The notes under the pieces are model-generated. The model made no database searches. It was given only the letters and a program-made list of their open reading frames with translations, and was not told the DNA's origin. This document shows, in pieces, positions 45,558 through 57,871 of a stretch of DNA of 64,000 nt (the stretch's first letter is position 1; every line of letters begins with the position of its first letter). Both the position numbers and the translations under genes were made by a program. The stretch is from Eleusine coracana subsp. coracana. Its lineage: Eukaryota; Streptophyta; Magnoliopsida; Poales; Poaceae. The stretch covers positions 22,108,001-22,172,000 of the forward strand of contig CM064428.1 of assembly GCA_032690845.1 (NCBI GenBank), written 5' to 3'.

Positions 45558-48500
45558 ATGGCTGGATTTGTCAATGCACTGAGGCTAGAGAAATTCACTG
45601 GCGTGCACTTCAAAAGATGGCAAGTGAAAGTCACTCTGTGGCTTACTATCATGAATGTGTTCTGGGTGTCCACTGGCAAACCTGAAGGCGATCTCACTGT
45701 AGATCAGAAAAATGCCTACAGTGAAGCCAACACAATATTCTTGGGCGCTATTATTGGAGTTTTGGTAGATCGTCTTCAGGACATCTACATCCATCATACA
45801 GTCACAAAGGATATGTAGGATGTTCTGATCGTTGACTATGGTGGTTTAGATGCTGGCGCTGAACTATATGTCATTGAGCAGTACCATGATTTTAAGATGG
45901 TAGATAGCAAATCTATCGTCGTGCAGGCTCATGAGATACAGTGTATTATGAAGGAACTCGAATTGCTTAAAATCGTCATACCTGAGAAGCTTGTGGCTGG
46001 GGGCATTATTGCCAAATTGCCTCCAACTTGGAGGGATTTCGCGACTACTCTTAAACATAAGAAGACGAACATATCTGTCTCAGATTTGATTGCGTCTCTT
46101 GATGTTGAGGAGAAAGCTCGTGAGAAGGATGGACGTTCTAAAGTGAATGAGGGACACATTGTTGCCAATATGGTGCATCAACCACAACAGTCTAATGGCA
46201 GTGGTGGTAAGGGCAAGGGCAAGAACAATAAGCCTAAGCAGACCACTACCTTCAAGAAGAAGAACAAGAAGAAGGGAGCATGCTTTGTTTGCGGTTCTAT
46301 TGAGCATTGGGCAAAGAAGTGTCCAGAACGCAAAGGAAGGAAGCCTCCACAGCAGAAGTCTGCGAACATGGTGACCAGTGCTGGAGAAAATAGTGGGTAT
46401 GGTAATTTACCATATGTTTTTTTCTGTATTTCAATCTACTTGTTGGTGGCTTGATACTGGTGCTAATATTCATGTGTGTGCTGATGCCTCTTTGTTTACT
46501 TCTTACCAGGTCGCCCGGGATTCCTCCGTCCTAATAGGGAATGGGTCACATGCTTCTGTTTATGGTGTTGGCACGGTCGAGCTGAAGTTCACTTCGGGAA
46601 GATTGTCCAATTGAAGAATGTATAACATGTCCCTTCTATCAAGAAGAATCTCGTTAATGGCTCCCTTTTGTGCAGGTATGGTTTTAAGGTACTGCTTGAG
46701 TCGAATAAAGTTGTCGTGTCTAAGAGTGGACAATTTATTGGTAAATGCTATGAGTGCGGAAGCTTGTTCTTCTTTTCCCTTTCAGATTATTGTAATAAGT
46801 CTGTGAACTATATTTGTGATGGTGTTAATGATAGTGATGCTAGTGTTTGGCATTCATGTTTATGTCATCTAAATTTTGGTTCTATGTCTTGACTTTCCAG
46901 TTTGAATTTAATTCCGAATTTTTCCATTATCAAAGGTTCTAAGTGCTCAAGTTGTGTGCAATCTAAGCAACCTTGAAAGCCTCACAAGGCTGCAGAGGAG
47001 AGACACTTGGCACCACTAAAACTTATACATTCAGATCTTTGTGAAATGAATGGTATATTGACTGAGGGTGGAAAAAGATACTTCATGACTTTGATTGATG
47101 ATGCGACTAGATATTGCTATGTTTATTTGTTAAAAATGAAAGATGAGGCTCTAAACTACTTCAAAATTTATAAGGCTGAAGTTGAAACTCAACTAGAGAA
47201 AAAGATCAAAAGAATTAGGTCCGATCGTGGTGGCGAGTATTTCTCAAATGAGTTTGACTTATTCCGTGCGGAACATGGTATGATACATAAGAGGACGCCT
47301 CCCTATTCGCCCCAGTCAAATGGGATTGCCGAAAGAAAGAATCACACCTTGACTGACTTGGTTAATTCCATGTTAGACACGGCTGGATTATCTAAGGCAT
47401 GGTGGGGGGAGGCTTTATTGATATCATGTCATGCCCTGAATAGAGTTTCCATGAAGAATAAGGAGAAGACGCCATATGAGGAATGGATTGGTAGAAAGTC
47501 ATCGCTCTCTTACTTACGCACATGGGGTTGTTTGGCCAAAGTTAACGTGCCAATTAACAAGAAGCGTAAGTTGGGACCTAAAACTATGGATTGTATCTTT
47601 CTTGGATATGCTCATCATAGCATTGCCATTAGATTTTTAGTGGTTACATCAGAGGTGCCTAATGTTCATGTTAATTCATTAATGGAGTCTCGTAATGTTA
47701 CTTTCTTTGAGAACATATTTCCTATGAAAGATTTACATAGCATGTCTAGATTATCTTCTGATGTGATTGCTGAAATAACTCCTGAACCTAGTGCACTTTT
47801 TGATTATACTAAACAAACACTTGAACCAATCCATGAGGAGATTAATAGTGAAGCTCCTAGGAGGAGTAAGAGACAAAGGACTGCAAAGTCTTTTGGTGAT
47901 GATTTCACTGTTTATCTTGTGGATGACACTCCTCGAACCATTTCAGAGGCATATGCATCTCCTGACGCAGATGACTGGAAAGAAGTTGTCCATAGTGAGA
48001 TGGACTCTATTCTTTCTAATGGAACTTGGGAAGTTATCGATAGACCATATGGTTGCAAACCTGTAGGTTGCAAATGTGTGTTCAAGAAAAAGCTTATGCC
48101 TAATGGTACTATTGATAAGTATAAGGCTCAGCTTGTGGCTATACTTATTCACCTGTTGCTAGATTGACCACTATTTGTGTATTACTTGCTCTGGCTGCCT
48201 CACATGGTCTTATTGTTCATCATATGGACGTTAAGATTAGCTTTCCTTAATGGAGAGTTGGATGAGGAAATCTATATGGATTAGCCAGATGGATTTGTAA
48301 TAAAGGGTCAAGAAGACAAGGTGTGTAAGTTGTTGAAGTCTTTGTATGGTCTGAAACAAGTTCCTAAGCAGTGGCATGAGAAATTTGATTCAACACTTCT
48401 AACAGCAGGCTTTTCAATCAATGAGGTTGATAAATGTGTGTACTACCGCCATGGTGGGGGTCAAGGAGTTAAATTGTGCTTGTATGTTGATGACATACTC

Positions 48501-49445
48501 ATCTTTGGAACAAATCTTGACGTGATCAATGAGGTCAAGACTTTTCTGTGAAAAAGCTTTGATATGAAGGATCTGGGTGAGGCAGATGTTGTCTTGAACA
48601 TCAAGCTAATCAAAGGAGAGAATGAGATTACTCTTACGCAATCTCATTATGTTGAGAAGCTCTTGAACTGTTTTGGTTACAAGGATAGCAAGTCTTCTCC
48701 AACACCTTATGATCCCAGCTTGATTCTTTGAAAGAATAAGAGAATTGGCAGAGATCAATTAAGATATTCTCAGATAATTAAATCACTTATGTATTTAGCT
48801 AGTGCTACTAGACCTGACATCTCATTTGCTGTGAGTAAACTGAGTCGGTTTACTTCTTGTCCGGGAGATGATTATTGGCGTGCGCTTGAGCGGGTAATGC
48901 ACTATTTAGTTGGTACTACGGATTATGGAATTCATTATTCTAGATATCCATCAGTACTAGAGGGCTATAGTGATTCTAATTGGATATCTGATGCTGATGA
49001 GCTGTATACTATGAGTGGATATGCATTTACTCTTGGTGGTGCTGCTATTTCATGGAGATTATGCAAACAGACCATCTTAACAAGGTCTACCATGGAAGCA
49101 GAGCTTACCACACTAGATACAGCTACAGTTGAGGCCGATTGGCTGTGTGAGCTCTTGATGGACTTGCCTATTGTCGAGAAACCTGTGCCGGCAATCCTCA
49201 TGAATTGTGACAATCAAACTGTGATAGTCAAAGTGAACAATTCTAAGGACAATATGAAGTCATCAAGACATATTAAGAGACGTTTGAAGTCTGTTAGGAA
49301 AATGAGAAACTCCGGTGTCATATCAGTAGAATATATTTCAACTGGTGAGAACCTGGCAGATCAATTCACTAAAGAGCTGTCACATAATGTGATAGACAGT
49401 GCATCAAAGGAGATGGGTATGAGACCCATTTGTGCTATTCCATAG
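45558..49445 (+). pseudogene. Copia B gag-pol (broken, otherwise complete in domains)
   Basis: ATG at 45558 (MAGFVNALRLEKF). Gag with an intact CCHC knuckle CFVCGSIEHWAKKC; protease WWLDTGANIHVC near 46450; integrase with HHCC finger, RSDRGGEYF and PQSNGIAERKN (catalytic Asp and Glu); RT with TWEVIDRPYGCKPVGCK near 48030 and LYVDDILIFG near 48490; RNase H with YSDSNWISD and TRSTMEAEL; stop at 49443-49445. Shares with A the gag TAG (45816-45818) and the protease frame loss (near 46601). Private lesions: TGA near 46890 and 46974, an indel near 48140-48165 in RT, TAG near 48282, TGA near 48549 and TGA near 48729. Most are CGA to TGA. Confidence 0.85.
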
Positions 49446-49976
49446 TGGTAATCCAACCTATGTGATCGGAGATCCCGTGAAGTAGGACCTGGGAAGAACA
49501 AGCTATCGGTTAGCATGAGAGTAACCTTTTTATGACCCACTCGAGAAGATATGCATTACTCACGATATCTGTATGACAAGTTGGTTGTTGCCTTAATGTA
49601 TTCAGTTGGCTTTAAATAGCAAAGGTGTTGTCCTATAGAACAATCTTGAATGAATACAGCTATATGAGCCTAATTGTTGTAAGGTTGCAATCTATGAGAT
49701 TTGGGTGATCTCTATTAAGACCAAGGGAGTATGACCTATATGCTCCACCCCCGGAGAAGCCTACTGGAGGTCTAGTATCAGTTACGACAGTAAGTGAAAC
49801 TTGTTTGCACAAAACTTGCAATTCAAGGCATAGTCCATTATTTAAGTTGTGAATGAGTGTAGCTTATTGTTCTAGGTGGAAGTTCAACTTAATAGTCTCC
49901 ACTGAAAATACTGATATATTAAATAACAGTGGAGTGTGGCAAAGTCTAGCTGGGACTTTGAGATCTGGTGGGGGAT

Positions 49977-50986
49977 TGTTAGAATTATATGGGCTTGGCC
50001 CATTAATATTCACAATAATTCCTACAAAATCTCAAAGGCCCATTCATGAGTGGTGGGAGTGCAAAGGTTTAGCCCCACATTGCTAGTGAAGATGGAGGGA
50101 GTCCAACTTATAAGGTTGGTTGCTCTAGCATCTCTTATAAGTGTGTGAATGGGAGGAAGGAAGAACACACGCGCGCGCTCGCTCATCTCGCCTCGCCGGG
50201 CCAGGCGTGGCGGGGCGGGGTGTGGCGTGGGCGATGGGCGCGGCCGCGCATCACCTGTGTGAATGGTCCGCCGAGATTCGGTCCCTTGCCTTGCGGGGGT
50301 GCGGCTTCCTTTTGCACTTTCTTTTTGCTATGTATTCCATATATTTAATTATAGAAACCGACGGGTTAATATGGTAACCGACTCGGTTGCGGGATGCCCA
50401 ACCCTAGCGGTTCCTCCTTATAAATATGTACGAGTACCGCTGCAAATCATATCACGCAATCACCTAGTATATTGCCTCTCGCTACAGTTGCACCGCCAAG
50501 ACTTCTCCATCCCGATTGTCGGCGTGCACCGGCGAATGGGAGAGCAGGTCTCCGGAACCGTCGTCCTCTACAATCCTGCACCAGGAGAGGACGACTAAGA
50601 TTTTTGGAAAGTGCTCTGCGCGACTGCTCGATCGCTTCCTCGTCTTCGTCAAGCTCGTCACCACGGCTCATCTTTCTCATCATCAAGTCGGTCTCACCCA
50701 CTGTCGCCAATAACGTGGCGGTGTTGTACGTCATCGCCACCTCCTCTATTCAGTACAGAAGGAAACGTACATACTCTCATCTCACACCATGTCTTTCATA
50801 CTAGCTTTCGTGGTCTGTTTGTCTATGATGGATGTTGCTAGTATGATAGATGCTATATTTTTGTTTGGTCTAATAGACCTGTCTAGATCTTGTGTAGACT
50901 TGTCTAGTTTATTATGTAATCTATTAATCATGCTTATGATTTATTTCTGGATTAATATAAAACTAAAAGTGCTAATTTATCCAACA
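49977..50986 (+). repeat. 3' copia LTR
   Basis: 1010 bp, starts TGTTAGAATTATATGGG and ends CCAACA. Differs from the central LTR by scattered substitutions and small indels. The flank to the right begins 'ttata'. Confidence 0.85.
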
Positions 50987-52833
50987 TTATATACCGCTAA
51001 AAGGATGATGTACATTGTAGTCTTTTTTCGCTAAAGTATTATGAGGTTTATATTGATCCACAGAGACCAGTGAGAATCAAAAAAAGTTGTTAGTTAAAGA
51101 TATAATTAGCGTTCTAAAAGGGCAAGAGCTTTTGTCAATGAGCGGGGATTAAGCTGATTGGCGCACTACTGTGCGATCGGTACAGAGGCTATTTTAGTTG
51201 AAGGTTGTTTTAACTCGTAGATGGGTTTAAAGAAAATTATTTGGTAAGTTGAACTAGATATCTACTAACTGAAATTATAACAAAAAAGTACAATCAAATA
51301 GCATCATAAACGGAATTATTTGGATATAAGGAACCAAAGATCGGTGGAGAAGTGACGCTTTTCCGAGGAGCCATGTCACGACCAATCAACTTAATTGGTC
51401 TACTATCCTCTACTCTACATGCATCTACTACCATGCATAAGCAGATACATATGCAAATATGGCTTGTGCAAGATCCAAAAAGCTACCCTAATCATCATGA
51501 TCAATATAGCATCTAAATACTTAGCCTATATTATACTAAGTATTAGAACAAGCACATGTAAGACCATAAAATCCATGTAATCAAATATCCAAAATCATTC
51601 ATCAACATATTTAATATAACTTTGATATATATAGTACAAGATACATCTTCATCTAGTAGGCCTACCTTGATGGATCACCTCGAGCACCAGTGGTTCTTGG
51701 AACTTCAAGCCTATGACCTTGCGATCATCGACTTGGCTAGGCTAGCCAAGCTAATCCTAGCAACTAGAGATGTAAGAATAAGGCAAAGTCATGGTGGCTC
51801 TAAACTCATGAGAATTGTTGTTCCTCTGACAGTGTCTTTCTAGCCCTAGTATTTTCAAGTATTTATACAGATGCAATTCGAGATAGAGTTGGTTTCTTGG
51901 GAAAAAGATCACGTGCTGATCGGCACCGCGGGCGTGCCGATTGGTACACTCCATGTTTAGTCCGATATCTCTTCAAAGTCGGTTCCCAAGTCTTTTATAA
52001 CTTCTATGTGGGTTTCCTCATTAAATTCCTCGAAGTAAAGTCTCGTACTGCACATTTTGAATCTTGAAGTTCTCTTTTATCTCTTCACAATGAATATCTT
52101 CAAAGATTTGTGCCAGTAGCTTCGTTCTAGAAGAACTGAAGAAGTGGACCGGTCTTGATCAGCCCAAATTACCCTCGTGCCAATCGACACAGCCTTGTGA
52201 CGGTCAGCACGTGAGCCTTCTCTGCTATATTTCACCTCTTCAGGGTCCAAGTCCACTAAAAATGTCCAAAATATCATCCTTTCACTCGTGTTTGCAATAA
52301 GACCTCTAGAACAACAAATACACCAATATTCTACTAATACCAATGGTTAATCGCCCAAAATGGTTGTATTGATGCTCAAAATGCTATGTTTTTGACGTGT
52401 AAAATGGTGTGTAGCGTCAATAGTCTCAAGTTGATCTGGATGTGTTTGTTGAATTAGAAACAACTTAGAGCTTGTTTGGATCTCTGAAATTGGGCTGAAT
52501 CGAATCACATTCCCTAGCTCAGTCTGTTTGAATGTGGTATAGAATCTAATTGTTATTTCCAAACCTTTCTGGTCGTTGAAATGGAGGCTCATGCCTAATT
52601 CGGAGCTCAATGCTTTGAAATTCTTGGAATCATAGTCATCTCTCCTGATCGACCAAACTCGAGCTTGATGCCCTCACAGCCTCACACCGCCACCGTCGAG
52701 TCGACTTCGCGCCGTCGCCGTTAGAAGATTCCCTCTGCTACCATCCTCCGAAGCTTCTCAGCACAGCGCAGCCACCGTCCACAATTTCCTCACTCCTCCA
52801 AAGCTTCTTAACTTCTCACTCTGGTCATCAGTA
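50987..52833. other. Intergenic, unclassified
   Basis: No supported gene. 51620-52340 has the texture of an LTR or old repeat (for example 'gatcacgtgctgatcggcac'), but I cannot assign it. Near 52464 'ttagagcttgtttggat' resembles a PIF/Harbinger end. Confidence 0.35.
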
Positions 52834-53370
52834 TTGGGGATTCATGCCGACGATGCCAGCACGGTCCTCTCTGACTTCCCCGACGACCTGCTCTGCCGCA
52901 TCCTCTTCTTCATGCCGGCCAAGGAGGGCTCGTCCAGCTTCGTGCTCTTGTGGAAATGGCGCCGACTCTGGCTTTCCTTGGGCATGTCAACATCCACTGG
53001 TCCGCAAACAATAACAACATACTCCCTCCGGTTAGAATTTCTTGTCGTTTCAGACAAGGAAATTGACCTACGAGTGAACTAAAATTATCCGTCCAAAGGA
53101 TAGTATTAAAAAAACAGAGTAGGCCACAACCTCATCCATTTGCGTGACCTCTACCGCAGCAGCACCGTCGTCACCATGCTCTCCCACCCGGCGGCACAGC
53201 GCTCTCCCACCCGGCGTCGAGGAGCTCTGGTTCACGGCGTACAAGGAGGACGAGGATGGAGACGGGTATAACCACGCCAGTGTTGGGTACAGGCTCGACA
53301 TGGATGCGCTTCCATTAGAGGCTATTAGAATCCTGCACACCGCCGGTGATCGACTAATTAGCCAATTTGA
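52834..53370 (+). pseudogene. F-box/LRR-type gene fragment interrupted by a MITE
   Basis: 52852-53010 encodes the start of a plant F-box, LSDFPDDLLCRILFFMPAKE followed by WKWRRLWLS. After an interruption, about 53200-53370 encodes VEELWFTAYKEDEDGD and YRLDMDALPLEAIRILHTAG, the segment that normally follows in grass F-box/FBD-like proteins. No in-frame ATG precedes the F-box. Between the parts lies a Stowaway-like stretch (about 53021-53125, 'actccctccggttagaattt'). The N-terminal frame ends at 53082 and no LRR or FBD part follows. A 15-bp word (ctctcccacccggcg) is duplicated at 53180 and 53203. Non-functional. Confidence 0.75.
53021..53125. mobile_element. Stowaway-like MITE fragment in the F-box pseudogene
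   Basis: Begins 'actccctccggttagaattt' in the middle of the F-box region. Only this end is clear; the other end is decayed. Confidence 0.45.
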
Positions 53371-54727
53371 TGACCTAATAATGAACAAGCTTTTTATATT
53401 AGTCTTTTAGATCCAAAACAACCGGATAATTTGGTAGCCTGTTTCAGTAAACGGAATAATTTGGGAGTAAAAGAAGCTGATTCGAGCCGTTATGCATCTT
53501 ATATTTGGGTCACTTGCTGGTGTGCATGTTTGAAACTGTTGGATCACTGCGGTCATGTTTGAAAAGGCTATATATTGATCTGATTCTACATGCAAGTATC
53601 CAAACAACACATAGATTTTGTTTCCAAGAATTCAATACCGTAGACAGTCAAACAGGAAAAATGGAAATTAATCATATTCTAGCTGATTCAATTTCTAGAA
53701 ACTGATTCTAAGAATTAGATTCATTTCTAGGGATACAAACGGGCCCTTAATGAATTGTGTTGTGCTTTTTTAAGATAATAGAGAAAGATTATACTAATCC
53801 CAGTCATTACTCTCAAGAAAGATACAACCACACTAGTCTTTAGTTTCAAAAAAGTTGAGACCGGATACAATCACGGATAATAATCAGCTATCACAGAAGT
53901 ACATAGTCGACACACCGATTGAACAAAAACATGATAGAAGAATGTCTCCTATCCGCTATCCTTATCATCTAGCATGTACCAATCTAGGGATGAACTGCAT
54001 CTCTTCATTGAAACAAAACCACTCATACCCTATCACTTAAGAATGGAATTCCCATCTGAATTGTCATCAAATCTTGAATAGTTGGCTTGTAAAATTAGTT
54101 TGTCTATGTTAGATGTAATTCTAGTTAAGTAAAATTTTAAGTGGACTAATGATATTCCGTATGACTATTATCACAAAATCATTATATATATGTACTTTAA
54201 TGATTGTACAATATGATTACAATTATTTAATTCATCTAAAATTCTTCACTACATCAACGATAATATTCTAAAAAATATAGTGAACGTGGCACGCCGCACT
54301 AGTTAATTCTAAAAAAAACATGATGATTCAAGCAGATTTGAAAATAAGGAGTTCTTTTTCTCCCACCTTCCACCCCGCCCCAATCTAAAGCTAATTTCTT
54401 CTCTTTTTTCTTTTTTTGAGCAAATCTATCGAAGCTACGAATTACCGAGGAAGATGGTAGGGAAAAGTCATGGGATGGGCGGAGATAGGTTTGGTTTTGC
54501 TCAGGAGTCAGGACTCAGGTAGGGGCCCAAATCAATGAATCAAGCTAGCAGGGCTTGTTAATTCCCGACTGCCTTTTTACAAGCCTGGCCCACAAAGTCA
54601 CGGTACGCAGACCAAAACCAACAAACCACCCGGCCGCTCTTTGTTTAATCATCGCGACCTCCTTAAAAAAAAAATCATCGTGACCTCCGCAAGAGAACAA
54701 CAGAAGCCCCATACGGGGCCCACTCGT
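53371..54727. other. Intergenic
   Basis: No gene. 53735-53752 ends 'acaaacgggcccttaa', like the right end of a Harbinger-type MITE. The remainder is AT-rich up to the GC-rich upstream region of the QWRF gene. Confidence 0.4.
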
Positions 54728-54866
54728 CCGTTTAACAGGCCGCCTCCCTCTCTTACCGTTAATTCCCCCCTTTCGTGGCCAGCCGTATTAAACCGCCCCC
54801 TTTCTTCGAAACTAGCCGTTGCGGCCCGTCTCCTCCCGAAATCCGTCCCCCCTTTCTCCTCAACGG
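54728..54866 (+). promoter_or_regulatory. Cluster of MSA-like (mitosis-specific) Myb motifs before the QWRF gene
   Basis: Four CCGTT/AACGG cores lie within 140 bp: 54728, 54756 (TTACCGTTAAT), 54816 (TAGCCGTTGCG) and 54862 (CTCAACGGCTA). The last two match the plant MSA element well. MSA elements bind three-repeat Myb factors and drive G2/M expression, which fits a microtubule protein. The core is short and chance matches are possible. Confidence 0.4.
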
Positions 54867-54894
54867 CTACTCCTCCGATCCGATCCCTGCGCCC

Positions 54895-57706
54895 ATGGCC
54901 GCCGCCGCCACTCCGGCGCCGTCGCCGCGCCCGGACATGCCACCGCCCCCGCCGCCGCCGACCACCGATCGTCGGCCGCGGCGCCGCGCGAGGGAGGTCA
55001 GCTCCCGCTACCTCTCCACGCCGATCCCGGCGACCCCGCGGCTCTCCACCGCCTCCTCCTCCGCCGCCTGCTCCACGCGGTCGCGCTCCCCGTCTCCGTC
55101 GCCGCGCCCCCGCGTCCTGCGAGCCGGCACGCCCTTCGCCAACGAGAACCACCCCCCGCCGCCGCCGCCCTACACGGGAACCGTAGGCCGCAGGCGCGCC
55201 GTCCAGAAGCTGTTCGACGAAACGGGTGCCTGCAACCCACGCGCGTCCGTCAGCTCCGTCTCCTCCGCCGTCTCGACCGCGACCCCGCGGCCGCTCCCGC
55301 GCTCCACCAGCGGGCCTCCCGCATCCATCGCGCGGAGGAGTTACCCACGCCCGCCGACCCCCGCGCGCGCCGGATCCTGCCCATCCGCCGCCGTCCCCGC
55401 GGACGACGCAGCGTCGTGCTGCTCCTCCGGCACGGCGTCCACGGTGACTGACTTCTCGGAGGCCGAGGGTCTCGGCGTCGCCCCCGCCGCGCCGTGCGAG
55501 AGCCCGCCGCTGCTCGGGCCCGCGTCCTGCCGCGGAGGGCGCCTGTCGTCAGAGCTCCGATCTTCAGTGCCAGAGTCCTGCGGATCCGCGCGGGCCTCCA
55601 ACCCGCTGTGCTACCGCTCTCTCAACTCAGCACTGTCACTCTCAACGGCAACGGCCGGGAAGGTGCCAGCGACAGCGGCCAGGCCACCACAGCCTCAAGG
55701 GCCGAAGGCAGCGGAGCTGAAGAGGACAGCGATCATAGGAGGCAGGAAGGTTGCGGGAAAGCAGGAGGATGTGCACCAGCTGCGGCTGATGGATAACCGC
55801 CACCTCCAGTACAGATTTCTAAACGCCAGTGCGGAGGTGGCTGCCAAGGCCAAGACTGCTGTTGCAGAAGTGAGCGTTTATAAGTGCATCAGTGACTGCT
55901 TTATTGTTGTTCTTGATGGATATGTGAACCAACATGCTGATGATGTGTTGTTTTCTCTTGGTACTGCAGAAATCTCTCCACGGCCTTGCTGAGGGGATCA
56001 CAGGACTGCGGAATTCTGTTGCCAAGAAGAGGGTGGAGGTGGAAAGGATTAGGAGGGAGCAGACGTTGAGCTCCATAGTAAGCGCCCAGGTAAGGCAAAA
56101 ATTTAGATACTTTCCTTTCCGAATTTTGAGTTATTGTGGTACCTTCTCATCGCTTCATAATTGTTGTTCAATGAAATGTGTGACTATTGAATATGAGCTA
56201 TATGCAAAGTGCTTGATTCACGTGAGAGAGGGGGAGTTTTAGCGTGGTCACTCAAAATAAGGGTAACTGAACACTTGAATTTTGGATGTAGGACTGAATG
56301 GATATGTTGACTATTACCAAATGTAAACTTTGAGGAGCCAAAGCATGTGTTTTTATTGTTAAGTAAACATCCAAAATTGCATCCAATATCCCCCCACCCC
56401 CCCCCCCCCCCCCACCCCCCAATTCAGTTAGTATTTCTTGAGTGCAGTTTTGGAATCTAGAATATTATGAACCAATAAATTCTAAGGCACTCTCCATTTT
56501 CTGCATTGATGTATATCTTGAGAGTCATGTACACGTGAGTAGGTAGCTTGCATCAAAATGTGAGTAGCTTTCACTTCAATTTCTACATTGTGCGAACCTG
56601 ACATGGTTGTCACTTGTACAGTAGCCATTTGTCCTTCAAATTGCACAGATCCACTAATGATAGCACAATTTTCGAAATTATCAGGTGCCATATCTGGATC
56701 AATGGACTGATGTCGAGGGGAATCATGCAAGCTGTCTTAGAGGAGCAACAACAGCACTGCAAAATGCCTCACTACGGCTACCAATCATTGGCAATGTTAG
56801 AGTAAGTTCTCAGCTTAATTCAGTTTCATGCATATACTGCATAGTTGTGTGTGTAATGCATATCTAGTATCGTTATATGAAAACATTTCTGAAATGTTCT
56901 ACAGGCAAGCTGCACAGAAATTGAAGAAGTGCTTAACTCAACAGCACAACTGCTGGAACCGCTCTGCCCTTTTTTTGAAAATTGCCTGCCAAAGGTGAGG
57001 CCACAGAATGATCTTGACACATGTTTCTTTCAAAGCATTGTCAGGACTAACTATCTAAAGATATTTTGAATTGTTCTCGATACCTGCTGTCCATAAGGCC
57101 TTTGTTTCGATGCCCAATTCCTGACAGGGATCCCCACTGCTGTATGGCCCTCAAACAAGCCCTAAATGTACCCACAATAGATGATGCGGCCTACCAGCAA
57201 GCATTCATTTTTTAACTTCTGGTTTTGTTGCAATTTTAAACCTAATATGTATTATCTGTAGTTTGAAAAAACATAAGAAATGAGATTGCAGAAAAGCACA
57301 CAACAAGGGAAAAGTTACCTTGTCCTAGGCACTAAATGATTATATGTGTATACAGTGTCACAGTCAACCCAAAGCTATTTATGTAGAGTTGGTCATTGTT
57401 TGTAATTCTTATGCAAGAGTTACCTTGTCTTGTAGGTTGAAGAAATTGAAGCTATGGCTTCTAGCCTAGCACAAGTTCTCTCCACTGAAAAATCTTTAAT
57501 TGAGGAGTGTGGTAACCTCATATACCAAGCACAAAATCTTCAGGTATGGATACAATAGATAGATATTGCTTGAATCTACACATTCATAGTTCTTGTCTGG
57601 CATGTTATCCCTGACTGATGCACTTTACAAATTTAAAATGGCATAGATGCGGGAGTACAGTCTGAGGAGCCAGTTGATGCAACTGAAACAAATCAAAAGT
57701 ACATAA
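54895..57706 (+). CDS. QWRF-motif microtubule-binding protein, EDE1/AUG8-like
   Basis: Six exons with GT...AG introns: 54895-55869, 55970-56089, 56685-56801, 56905-56994, 57436-57543, 57647-57706; all are multiples of three, giving 489 residues. Start ATG 54895 in a strong context (gcgcccATGG). The N-terminal half is Pro/Ser/Arg-rich and basic (SSRYLSTPIPATPRLS, RRRAVQKLFDETG), as in EDE1/AUG8 proteins, where it binds microtubules. The family motif is at 305-308 as QYRF instead of QWRF. The C-terminal part (KSLHGLAEGI, VPYLDQWTDVEGNHASCL, LRLPIIGNVR, VEEIEAMASSLAQVLS) is the conserved alpha-helical QWRF domain (DUF566). The family includes augmin subunit 8 and EDE1, which act on spindle and cortical microtubules. 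No disabling mutation seen. Confidence 0.85.
56390..56420 (+). repeat. Poly-C tract in intron 2 of the QWRF gene
   Basis: 31 bases of C interrupted by two A. The opposite strand is G-rich and could form a quadruplex. No coding effect. Confidence 0.8.
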
Positions 57707-57790
57707 AACTGCAGGGAAATGGAAATGGACCTTGCATGCTACCCTCCCAACTGATAAGTTCTAGTGGCATCAAATGTGGGGAAATAGCAG

Positions 57791-57871
57791 AGGGAGCGGG
57801 TTGATGCGTCTGAAATAAAACTGAAGGAAGACAAAAATAGAAGGGCTAGTAGTTCGTTTGAATGGAGTTAA
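57791..57871 (+). other. Possible alternative last exon of the QWRF gene
   Basis: After an AG (aaatagcag), an in-phase frame RERVDASEIKLKEDK... runs 26 codons to TAA at 57869-57871. Its first 37 bases resemble exon 6 (gaggagccagttgatgcaac against gagggagcgggttgatgcgt), so it may be a duplicate of that exon lying in the 3' untranslated region. Confidence 0.3.

Larger units (their letters stand above)
44535..50986 (+). mobile_element. Ty1/copia element B of a tandem array
   Basis: LTR 44535-45524, internal 45525-49976 (4452 bp), LTR 49977-50986. Domain order gag, protease, integrase, RT, RNase H defines Ty1/copia. The wording FLNGELDEEIYMD...DKVCKLLKSLYGLKQ suggests the Tork branch (low certainty). 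No tRNA-iMet type primer-binding site follows the LTR. Confidence 0.85.

Noticed and set aside
54775..54894. 40-residue N-terminal extension of the QWRF protein
   Set aside because: It begins with GTG, not ATG. The first in-frame ATG at 54895 has a strong context and gives the expected N-terminus.
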